From Priapulus caudatus (lineage: Eukaryota; Priapulida; Priapulimorpha; Priapulimorphida; Priapulidae), in the NCBI RefSeq assembly GCF_000485595.1, contig NW_014578377.1:1-63986 (forward strand): a stretch of DNA of 63,986 bases. The letters run 5' to 3'. Under the pieces are notes generated by a model. The model searched no databases, was not told the DNA's origin, and saw only the letters and a list, made by a program, of their open reading frames with translations. Positions 47,083 through 58,700 of this stretch are shown piece after piece. Made by a program: the position numbers and the translations under genes. Numbering within the stretch: the stretch's first letter is position 1; every line of letters starts with the position of its first letter.

Positions 47083-49141
47083 ACCAGCTTCTCCCCCTCC
47101 TCCTCTACCAGCTTTTCCCCCTCCTCCACCACCTTCTCCCTTCTCCCCCTCCTCTACCAGTTTCTCCCCCCTCCTCCTTCTCCACCACCTTCTCCCTTCT
47201 CTCCTTCCTCCTTCTCCACCAGCTTCTCCCCTTCTTCTCCACCAGCTTCTCCCTTCTCCCCCTCCTCCTCCACCAGCTCCCTTCTCCCCCTCCTCCTCCA
47301 CCAGCTCCCTTCTCCCCCTCCTTCTCCCCTTCCTCCTTCTCCACCAGCTTCTCCACCTCCTCCTTCTCCACCAGCTTCTCCCCCTCCACCACCTTCTCCC
47401 TTCTCCCCCTCCTCCTTCTCCACCAGCTTCTCCACTTCCTCCACGACCTTCTCCCTTCTCCCTTCACCAGCTTCTCCCCTTCCTCCTTCTCCACCAGCTT
47501 CTCCCCCTCCTTCTCCACCAGCTTCTCTCCTCCTCCTCCACTACCTCCCTTCTCCCCTTCCCCCTTCTCCACCAGCTTCTCCCCTCCTTCACCAGCTTCT
47601 CCCTTTCCCCCCTCATCCACCAACTCCCTTCTCTCTCTCCTCCCCTTTCTCCTTCTCCACCAGCTTCTCCCCCTCCTCCACCACCTTCTCCCTTCTCCCC
47701 TTCCTCCTCCACCAGCTTCTCCCTTCTCCCCTTCCTCCTTCTCCACCAGCTTCTCCCCTCCTCCACCACCTTCTCCCTTCTCCCCTTCCTCCTCCACCAG
47801 CTTCTCCCTTCTCCACCAGCTTCTCCCTTCTCCCCTTCCTCATTCTCCACCAGCTTCTCCCCCTCCTCCTTCTCCACCAGCTTCTCCCTTCTCCCCTCCT
47901 CGTCCTCCACCAGCTCCCTTCTCCTTCTCCTCCCCTTCCTCCTCCACCAGCTTCTCCCCCTCCTCCTTCTCCACCAGCTTCTCCCTTCTTCCCTTCCTCC
48001 TCCACCAGCTCCCTTCTACCCCTCATTCTCCCCTTCCTCCTTCTCCACCACCTCCCTTCTCCCCCTCCTCCTTCTCCACCACCTTCTCCCTTCTCCTTTT
48101 TCCACCAGCTTCTCCCCTTCCTCCTTCTCCACCAGCTTCTCTCCCTCCTTCTCCAACAGCTTCTTTCCTCCTCCACCACCTCCCTTCTCCCCTTTCTCCT
48201 CCACCAGCTTCTCCCCTCCTCCTTCTCCACCAGCTTCTCCCTTCTCCCCCTCCTCCACCAGCTCCCTTCTCTCCCTCCTTCTCCCCCTCCTCCACCAGCT
48301 TCTCCCTTCTCCCCTTCCTCATTCTTCACCAGCTTCCCCCCTCGTCCTCCACCAGCTTCTCCCCTCCTTCTCCACCACCTTCTTCTTTCTCCCCTTCCTC
48401 ATTCTCCACCAGCTTCTCCCCCTCCTCCTTCTCCACCAGCTTCTCCCTTTTCCCCCTTGTCCTCCACCAGCTCCCTTCTCCCCCTCCTTCTCCCCTTCCT
48501 CCTTCTCCACCAGCTTCTCCCCCTCCTCCACCAGCTTCTCTCCTCCTCCTCCACCACATTCTCCCTTCTCCCCTTCCTCCTTCTCCACCAGCTTCTCCCC
48601 CTCCTCCTCCACCAGCTTCTCCCTTCTCCCCCTCCTCCTCCACTAAAAGCTGGTGGAGAAGCTGGTGGAGGAGGAGGGGGAGAAGCTGGTGGAGAAGGAG
48701 GAGGGGGAGAAGCTGGTGGAGGAGGAGGGGGAGAAGGGAGAAGCTGGTGGAGGAGGAGGGGGAGAAGCTGGTAGAGAAGGAGGAAGGGGAGAAGGGAGAA
48801 GCTGGTGGAGGAGGAAGGGGAGAAGCTGGTGGAGGAGGAGGAGAAGGAGGAGGGGGAGAAGCTGGTGGAGAAGGAGGAGGGGAGAAGCTGGTGGAGGAAG
48901 AGGGGGAGAAGGGAGAAGCTGGTGGAGGAGGAAGGGGAGAAGGGAGAAGGTGGTGGAGGAGGAGGAGGGGGAAGGTAGAATGTGGTGGAGGAGGAGGAGG
49001 GGGAGAAGGGAGCTGGTGGAGGAGGAAGGGGAGAAGGGAGAAGCTGGTGGAGGAGGAGGGGGAGAAGCTGGTGGAGAATGAGGAAGGGGAGAAGGGAGAA
49101 GCTGGTGGAGGAGGAGGGGGAGAAGCTGGTGGGGGAGGAGG
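47083..49141. repeat. Pyrimidine/purine minisatellite arranged as a large inverted repeat
   Basis: From 47083 to about 48644 the plus strand is an array of TTCTCCACCAGCTTCTCCCC-type units (24-27 bp, variable). At about 48645-48652 it switches to the reverse complement (AAGCTGGTGGAGAAGCTGG...) and runs to the N gap. Very long open frames on both strands come from this repeat, not from genes. The strand asymmetry makes it a candidate for triplex (H-DNA) or hairpin structure. Confidence 0.95.
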
Positions 49142-49151
49142 NNNNNNNNNN
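49142..49151. other. Assembly gap (10 N)
   Basis: Ten ambiguous bases terminate the inverted minisatellite; the true length of the array is unknown. Confidence 0.99.
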
Positions 49152-49424
49152 TAACACTAGTGCTGCCACGTTGCGGTCACCTCCCTCCACGCCCGGGGGA
49201 TAGCATTACCCGCCCGAAACGCCGATAGACCGCGTAGCGCCATCTGGCGGTGGCGTTTGCAAGTTAATTTACGACGCTAAACCACAACCTGATGTTGACC
49301 GTGACAGTGTTCTATTGTCTCTGGTGTATGCGCAGAAGCATAGATATCATAACAACCTAGTTATATAATATATAATATCTATACCTATATCTATATCTAT
49401 AGTTGTTATATGATGTCTATGCGC

Positions 49425-49495
49425 AGAAGAAACTCAGAAACTCAGAAACTCGGAAACTCAGAAACTCAGAAACTCGGAAACTCGAAAAGTCGGAT
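49425..49495. repeat. Short tandem repeat, about 10-bp unit
   Basis: About six to seven copies of AGAAACTCAG/GGAAACTCAG-type units, ending in a related AAAGTCGG. Confidence 0.8.
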
Positions 49496-49701
49496 GTCGT
49501 TTCAGTGCTTCCATACTATGATGATACTATCCAGATTATATTATAGAGTCTAGAGTCGAGATCAGTGCTCTTGAGATTGTCAGTCAAATTTGGAAATCCG
49601 CAGTTGGGGCAGCACGATCTCAGGATTGCGCAAATTCCAAGTTTGGGTACAACAACTACAACGTTCAAAGGCTGGTTGTGCTGTTTACCGTGATTCTAAG
49701 G

Positions 49702-52700
49702 ATGGAAGACGCAACAAAAACAAAAACATCATTATTTCCTGCATTCAGCAGTGGTTTATCTCAACATCTAATAAGTATAGATTCTGACACTTCTGACACA
49801 AAATGTAAGCGAAATTGCAGACTGTAAATCTGTTAAAGCTGCACTATGCGCATCCAAACGCTAATTTCTCCAGTACTAGAGCTGAGAGCGACTATGTCCC
49901 CCGGGGTACTGCCGGAACGTACCCTGGTACTATCTAATATGCCGGAACGTACCCTGGGTACGGTCCGGTATACCGGAACGTACCCTGGTACTATCTAATA
50001 TGCCGGAACGTACCCTGGTACTATCTAATATGCCGGAACGTACCCTGGTACTATCTAATATGCCGGAACGTACCCTGGTACTATCTAATATGCGAACACT
50101 GCGCGATGTTAGGCTGCCCGCTATACGCATTCGCGCGCCCGCCTTCCTTCGGCGCGCGAATTCGTATAGCGGGGAGCGCGAGATGCTACATACAACACCC
50201 CGCGGTCGCGTGCGCCCAGTCCCGCGGAAGTGCGCGGCTTAACCGCTTTCGGCGGTCGGGGAACAACGCATCTTTTGCGCAACGCCATCTTGTACCCGGT
50301 CTCTTCTGGACTAGCAAATACTTCGTGTCATGCATAATCACACTACCTTATGGCAAAATAAACTATAGTTCCTCCCATTTCACTGCGCGTTTGCTTGAAA
50401 CCCACAAAAAAGAGGTGCAAAATCTGGTAATCTGGCGCCAACGCAAAATTGTTTGCCAAACAATTTCGCCAAGAATTGGTTAGGTGACATCACATGTTTT
50501 TATCTTTGCTACACCCGTACCGCTGTACCGCGGCACCGCTGTGCGGTTGCTTGGCAGAGCAACGCGAAAGTGTCAACAACATCGGAGAATTTGAACAACA
50601 TTGGAGGTATTTTCAAATGCCTTTTATAAGACAACGCGCAGTGAAATGGGAGGAACTAGAGTTTATTTTGACATAAGGTAGTGTGATTATGCATGACACG
50701 AAGTATTTGCTAGTCTAGTACTGGAGAAATTAGCGTTTGGATGCGCATAGTGCGGCTTTAAATGGTAATTGTTCAATTTGTTGTTTACATTAGCCGGCGT
50801 TTGGCTTTGGCCCTTGGCTAGTCACATCCAACAACATATGAATTAAAACCCCATTTGTTCTTCCTGTGTTTCTCATACTAGGTGAATTGAGCTGGCTTCA
50901 CAACCCAAGTTTTGCAGAAGAAAGCCTGAGCAAGATCAAATACAGTCAGGATAATATCAGTGAAGACAGGTAATTAATCATTATTAGGTATTCTCTATCA
51001 AGCATATAGTACTAGTAGTTAGCATACTGAAAGTAACATTTAGTACATTGTGCCATTCAGGTGTCAATGCTGAATCACTTAATCTCAATTGAAGGCGAAA
51101 TCATTGTTCGTAGTAATTCAAACATTTAATGATAAAATATAGAAAAGAAACTGTCCTCGAGTAAGAACAATGTAGTTTTAGAGCACTTGTTATTCCATTA
51201 CCGCTATAAATATAATATTAGTGTCTACTGTTTACAAATTATTTCCACAAACAGAATCTCAGATGAGCAGAATATTGATGTTACATCCAAGACAGCTGAA
51301 GGTTATGACACTACAAAACGCAAACCCACAAAGTTAAAGAAGGCAAGAGAAGAGAGTGAAAGTGAACTAGTTGGCAAGCATGATACAGTAGTGCGAAGTA
51401 GAAGAGAGGACAATGGAAGAAGTAGAAGAAATCGGAGCTCTGATTCTGATAGTTCCAGTGATCGCAGTGTAAGTAGAAGATCAAAGAGAGGCAAGACTAA
51501 AAAGAAGCACAGACACAGGTACAGATCTACTTATATGCAGATTGTGGTTCTAGTCACTGAAGAAAATAAAGAAGAAATGCTTTAAGCTGGGTTTACGCTA
51601 CCAACTTTATGTGGGAAAATTGGCAAGTTAGACAAACTTCCCAATTCGCCAAATCCGATTTGGCGAAAATAGAACATGTTCTAATCTCCCAACTAGTTGC
51701 TATCGATCGGTTGGTCGCGCAACTTTTGCATTTACACTGCCGATTGTCGGTTGATAGTTGGGAAGTTGGTCCAATTCGCCAACACAAAGTCGGTAGTGTA
51801 AACCCAGCTGTAATGAAACATGCATGGAAGCGTATTTAGTTCCAAATATTCATTTGCAACAAACGTGAACTGTAAACACTAGGGGTGCACCGGAACTTGG
51901 ATCCGGCCGGAACTATCTGGCCGGATCCCCAATTTTTCAGAGTTCCGGTTCCGGCCGGAACCCTTCAGGAACAGTCGGCCGGAACCGGAACTTTCTTTTT
52001 CCTAATTTCATTTCTGCTACAAGCGTCATCAAGATCAAAAGACCAATCACTGAATGTAGTTGAGAGTCAATGGAGTCAACTTGCTGACAATATAGTGTTA
52101 ACAACTTCATACTATTCTGCCCAAAAAACGTTTGCCACTAGAAGATCGGCTAACCGACAGTAACTGAACTGAACCTAACTGATGTTAGGTGATTCACGAG
52201 ATTTTCTTTTAAAATCAAATACTCTTAGAGCCACAGGAATGGCATCTGTCTGTTAGTTGAAAATAATCGACTAAAACCAGGGAAACTGCAACATGCAGGT
52301 TTTGCCACAGAATTCGCTCGCGAATAAGATGCCAGAATTATGCACTGTAAGGAGCTGATTCATACACCTAACAACAATCCTGTAATTAGAACTTTGAGCA
52401 TTGTCCTGCTGGCCTGAGTGATGTGCCTGCTAATAATATTTCATTTAGGCCGAATGAGTTTGCGCAATACTGGGCTAAAACTGTCAAGTTTATTCCCAGC
52501 TTAAGTTCCGGTTCCGGCCAGGTAGTTCCGGCGGGAACTTTTTTCAAGTTCCGGCTGGTTCCGGTTCCGGCCGGAACTTAAAAAGTTGGATCCGGTGCAC
52601 CCCTAGTAAACACACCCCTAAAGATTGAATATCTTTTCACAGTCACAAGAAGAAGAAACGGAAACACGGTCGCACTAATGGAAGTGACGATGAAGACAAA

Positions 52701-55700
52701 CACCACAAGAAGAAGAAGTAAGCACATTAAGACTCACATGATCGTTAACTCATGTGGTCATTAAATGTTAAAAAATATCTGAATTCTGTCTTAGCATTCA
52801 TTGCCTTAAGTAATAATTATGTTTGGGCATCAGAAAAATCCAAAAAATTAAATTGGTATTAGGATGATCCATCTTTTGTAATTCTGGAGCAGAAACCATT
52901 GTTATGATTTTTGTAATGATGGTTATTATTGCTATCATTAGCAGCATCATCGTCAGCAGCAGCAGTAGCATCCTCTTCATCATCCTCAACTTCGTCATTG
53001 TCATCATCGTCGTCGTCGTCATCGTCATCATCATCATCAGCATCATCTTTATCATCATCATTGTCGTCTATTAATATTATGCCACGATTATTCTTACAAC
53101 AGAGAGAAAGAAGACAAAGAAGAGACACGCTTACCCAGTGGAGCGTCCAAGATGGTCTTCCTTGAGGAGGTGGGCGTACAGCCGGAGCACGCATTCCGAA
53201 TCGACCGCCAGCGAGACATGAACAATCTAAGGTGCGGCTCGATCTACAAGGCTCACGTCTCCCGGTACTGGCCGACGCGCGCACACCGCAGTCTCGGCAT
53301 GGACGACGCGACGCGGCGGTTGTTTGCGTTGCCGGCAACGCGGCCGATGCGGTACTGCGACCGCGACGTAGCGCGAGCGGTGAGGCGCGAGCGTTCGCTC
53401 GACCTCTCGCGGCCTGCGTCCGCCGCACGGTCACCACCCGACACCGCCGCCGGATTCATCCCCGTCGTCGCTTCCACCGCGCGGGTTCCCGGCGTCGAGC
53501 TTCCCGTTGCCGTGGCGTCGCATCTCGTTCCTCAGCTTCCCGTTACCGCGGCGTCGCATCCCGGCGTCGGGCATCCCTTTGCCGCCGCGTCGCATCCCGT
53601 TACCGTGGCGTCGTATCCCGTTCCTCAGCTTCCCGTCGAGGAGATCCCGCTTCCCGTGGACGCGATCCCGCTTCTGGGCTCGTCGCTCCGGGTTCTCGGC
53701 GACAAGGACTCTCTCGGCATTATCGATCGCGCGACGCAGGCGTACGTGCACGGTGGCGTCCCCACTGAGGTCGTCGATGATGAGGGCGCCGGCATCGGCG
53801 TCGTTGAGGGCGTGTCGGACGAGGTTGGTCGCCGCGTAGCCAAGTACAACCGGAGGCTGCGCGAGCATCCCGAGGATGCGGACGCGTGGCTCGAGTTCCT
53901 GAGCTTCCAGGACGAGCTGCTGCGCGATGCGGCAGCGGCCGGAGGCGGACAAAGGGCGCCACCGCGGCGTGCGGTGCTGGAGAAGAAGATGGCGATCGTG
54001 GAGAAGGCGCTCGGGGCGGTGCCGCGGGCTGCGGCCGTGCCGCTACACGTTGCTAAGCTGGACATCGGTGCCGAGCTGTGGGAGAAGGAGCGACTACTGA
54101 AGGTACAGACGCGGTCTTGCGGCTTCGTCGTTGTGTTTGTAGTTTTCGCAGATTTTGCAGTTTTCATGGAATCTGCAAAATGAGCTCAAAGAGCCTGAAA
54201 TGTTGTAACTATTGAAGTAAAGTGTCGTGAAAAAGTTATGACAATTTAGACATGTATGTAGATGGTCAGATAGCAAGTATTAATGATATTTTTAACAATG
54301 GTTTTCTGCTATTGCATGCTGGCATTGCTCATGAATTGTAATTCATCGGATAACGGAGAAAAATGCTAATAAAAACACCAACTGAATCCAATATCCCATA
54401 GATTTGTCGTGACGGAAATCCAATACTTGAATAGTGTAAAATGTTGTGTAAAAGTCATGACATTTTAGACATGTAATAGCTGCAAGTATTTATGATATTT
54501 TTAGCAATGGTCCTCTGCTAGTGCATGCTGACATTGCTCATGAATGGTAATTAAACAGATAACGGAGAAAAATGCTAGTAAAAACACCAACTAAATCCAA
54601 TATCCTGTTCGTAGATTTGTCCTGTCGGAACTCCGATACTTGAATGTAGCGAAAGCGGCTCAGTGTTTATCGAAACTGCGTCCGCTAAATCTCCCGGTGG
54701 GGATCAACGTTTCTCATTGTAGGAGTGGGAGCGGTTCATATTCGTTCATCCCAACGAGGCGCGGCTGTGGCAGGAGTACCTCATGTTCCGGCAGTCGCAC
54801 CTGAAGACGTTCACCTTCTCGGCAACGTTTGCGAAGTACGGCAAGTGCCTGCAGACGCTGAACGCCATCCAGGAGCGAACGTTCACGTCTCACCAGCCGC
54901 TGCCGCACACGCCGGAATACATGCTAGGTACTGTATAAGCCGTATTTTTCACGGTCGGTGAATTATGAAGTATTCGGTATTATTCGGTATGCATTATTCG
55001 CGTGGTCAGGGATGCGTTCGCGAAATTCACGAAATTTAAACCACTGCATATACAGTAAGCGGTCAAGGCTAGGAGCTCGGGCCATGTCGGGAGCAGCGCT
55101 TGGGAGGTTCTGTCGCGTTGGTGTTTGTCGCTGTACAGTCGTGTGACTTGCCTCACATTGCCAGATAGCAGGGGTTAGTAATGACAAATTGTCATTTGTC
55201 ATCAAATGACAAAATGGCAAATCAATGACAAAATGACAATTTTCATTATTAACCCCTGCTATTGTTTTCAAGCGAAAATCGTTGGATGATGACTGTATTG
55301 CAGGGAATATGCTGAATGCTCGAATGCTGTAAGGGGCGTCGTGGTGGTGGTTTATTTTGAGTTTAAACCCACGGTTATTCGTGTGTTCGTGAGTCGTATG
55401 GTGTATGGCGTATGTGACGGTATGTCGCTGGCGGAGGTATGCACTCTCCGTGAGTGCACTCTGTCTAGTTTGTCCTGTTCTGTGTGCCTTACAGAGTGAT
55501 ATTACAGCAAAATGATATAGCAGAATGATGTTGCAACAGAGTGATATTACAGGAGCATGATATTACAGTAGAATGATATTACAGCAGCATGATATTACAC
55601 CATCATGATATTACAGCAGAGTGAGATAACAGCACCATGATATAACACCATCATGATATTACGCCATCATGATATAACACCATCATGATATTACACCATC

Positions 55701-58700
55701 ATGATATTACAGCAGCATGATATTACACTATCATAATATAACACCATCATGATATTACAGCAGCATGATATTACACCACCATGATATTACAGCAGCATGA
55801 TATTACACCAACTCATGATCCTTACACACCATCATGATATATCAGCAGGCATGAATATTACACCCATCATAATATTCACACCAATCATGATATACAGCAG
55901 GGCATGATATTACACCCCCATCATTGATAATTAGCAGCATGCCACTCACCCTCTCCCCAAGCCACACCGCATGCTATTCTCCGCACATCATTCTACACTA
56001 TCATGATATACACCATCCTGATATCTACACCATCATTTTTGCTATTGAAACAGCAGCATGATATTACAGCATGCTCATCATGATATTACAGCAGCATGAT
56101 ATTACAGCATGCTCATCACACTCCCACTCACTCTCACAGCACTGATATTCCACCACCATCGCATCATACAGCCATCATGAATATTACACCTATTCAATTG
56201 ATGTAACCAGCATAGTTCATCATGATACTCCTCAGCCAGCCACTGCATACTTCACCACATTCGCGATATCACTCGCATGCTCACTCCATCGATCCTTACA
56301 CGCATGCTCATCCAGGGTGGATATTACCAGCAGCACTCCCACCTCATTCACCAGCATGCTCATCATGATATTACAGCAGCATGATATTACAGCATGCTCA
56401 TCATGATATTACAGCAGCATGATATTACAGCATGCTCATCATGATATTACAGCACACCAAATGATATTCCGCCATCGCCCACTCACTGATATTCCACGCA
56501 GCCCATGACTACTTACCACGCCCCATCCATCCATGATATTACCAGCGCAGCATGATATTAACCAGCATGCTCATCATTGATATTGAGCAGCAGCATGATA
56601 TTTACACCACTCAGATATGTACGCAGCAATGATCATACACCACATGATATTACAGCCAGCCATGATATTACACGCACCATGGCTATTATATTCTTATGCC
56701 ACGCCCACTGATACTTTCTCTATCACGTACTTCTGCTCTCCGTACCACGCAGTCCGCTACTACCTCCCGAGACACGGCCTCGGCACCACTCGCCAGCACA
56801 GCCCGCCTGTCGCTTGTTTCCAGGCCCTCGTCGAATACAACTGCTTCTGTCCCGAGAGTCTAGCTCACTCCGTCTCGTCTCAAGCTCTTGTCGCATTCTT
56901 CGAGACGTTCTGGGACAGCGGCGTTTCCCGGTACGTGACGCGCTTGTGTTTTTTATGCTTTGCGATCTTATTAAGAGATGATAATACCAAGAGGTATTAT
57001 TACCTTTTGATACTTAAATATATATTATTATTTTATATATTATTCAATTAAATCTTATATTATTATTAAATCTTTATTGCATGAAATTCAAGTACAAATA
57101 CGTGGTTCATTATGTAATGTCTTGTTTTCTTCACGATCATCAGTGGTAGTAGATCGTTGTGTATCGTGTCAATATTAATGAGATTGCGCATACAACATTG
57201 TCATTCTTCGACTCCGTTTTGGCTATATAGTTAAACTGCAGTGGGAGCTGTTGCATATTCTAGTATTTACTTCGCGGTTGGTCATTAACCTTGCCGAAAT
57301 TTAGTAAATTAGTAGCTTTCGGGAATCGTGAGTTTTGTTTAGAGATGCAATATTTGCCCATTGTCTTACTGCATCAGTGACCGACAGACCAAGGTCATTA
57401 CGAATAGTAGGCACGTGTTCAATTTTGCTGACCGTTTGTTTTGATGCACAGTATTGGGGAGGACGATGCACCTGGCTGGGCACAGTGGATGCAGAACAAG
57501 AGTAGTGGAGCACCACAGGAGGAGACGCCGTTGCCAGGTACACTTTAGCTGTACACTTATAGCTGTATTAGCTTTATAATTGTATTTTTGTATTATTCGA
57601 TTTATAGCTTTATTAGTCTGGTACACTTTAGCTGTAGTTGCTGGATTCACAGTGATTTGCAGTCTGTCAGCTTTATATGTGTCTGGCTGAGTGTGGCCGT
57701 CATATGGCATCTTCTTTGTTACTGTTCTACTGTCGTTGTTAAAACCCTCTTGTAAGTGTAGGTTAGTGGTAGTGTTGTCAATCGGTTGTAATTTTAGTAA
57801 TCGATCATCGGTTGCATGTACGTGTGTTCATGTATGTGCTTGTTTAGCCAGCGTATAAAATCCCTAGTGTGTCTTAGGCTTTATAGCCCCTCAACAGGAA
57901 GTAACTGCGGCGAATGTTGGGTGATTCCCGAACTAAAATAGCGATGATATCTTTGATTCTCATCAGTTTTCCAAGTTTTCTTGTTCAAGTTTTACATTAA
58001 TTTCGATTTTTTTTTTTGATGAAATTGATTATGGATTTTGATAACCAAGCGCTTGGTTCGAGCCACTGTTCAACCGATGATCGAGTATAATCGATGATCG
58101 TGGCATCACTAGTTAATGGTCACGATGTTACGCTCACTGTACAGTCGTGTGACTCACCTCATGTTGCCAAATAGCAGGGGTTCATAACGACAAATTGTCA
58201 TTTGTCATCAAATGACTAAATGATTAATCAATGACAAATGACAATTGTCATTATTAACCCCTGCTATCAGGCAATGTGAGGCAAGTCGCACGACTGTACA
58301 GCAAGCGTAACGCCGTTAAACTGTGCTGACAAGAGGGTTTTAATGCCAATAGTAGAACAGTAACAAAGAATATGCATGAATAGGAAAATGTATAATATAG
58401 GATAATATAGAAAATTGGATATTAAATATAGATATAATAAAAATACATATAGATATAAATATAGATATAGATAAAAATAGGATATAAAATATAGGAAATA
58501 GGAAAATAGGTGAGGAACGTATTAGGCAACATAAGGCGAGTCACACAACAGTATGTACAGTGAGCGTAACATAGTTAAACTGTGCGTACAAGAGGGTTTA
58601 AACAACGATAGTAGAACAGTAACAACTAGAAAGCTTCCTCACCTATTTTGACATTTGAGTTGAGTTCTCTTCGTTGGAAATGTTAAATAGGATTGTCATA

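Larger units (their letters stand above)
49837..50757. mobile_element. TTAA-flanked inverted-repeat element, interrupted by other repeats
   Basis: Termini AGCTGCACTATGCGCATCCA and the complementary GGATGCGCATAGTGCGGCT are each bordered by TTAA (49833-49836 and 50758-50761). The inverted arms continue inward for about 130 bp: left arm 49837-49880 plus 50312-50395, right arm 50634-50757. The left arm is split between TACTAGA and GACTAGC by the block 49881-50311. A TTAA duplication is characteristic of piggyBac-type elements, although the terminal bases are not the usual ones. It lies in NRDE2 intron 1. Confidence 0.75.

Noticed and set aside
47040-49190. Very long open frames (up to about 700 codons) on both strands
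   Set aside because: They are produced entirely by the CTCC/GGAG minisatellite, run into the N gap, and exist in several frames at once.
53253-54167. Long minus-strand frames opposite NRDE2 exon 5
   Set aside because: GC-rich shadows of a plus-strand exon with clear homology; the same applies to minus-strand frames opposite exon 9 (58747-60126).
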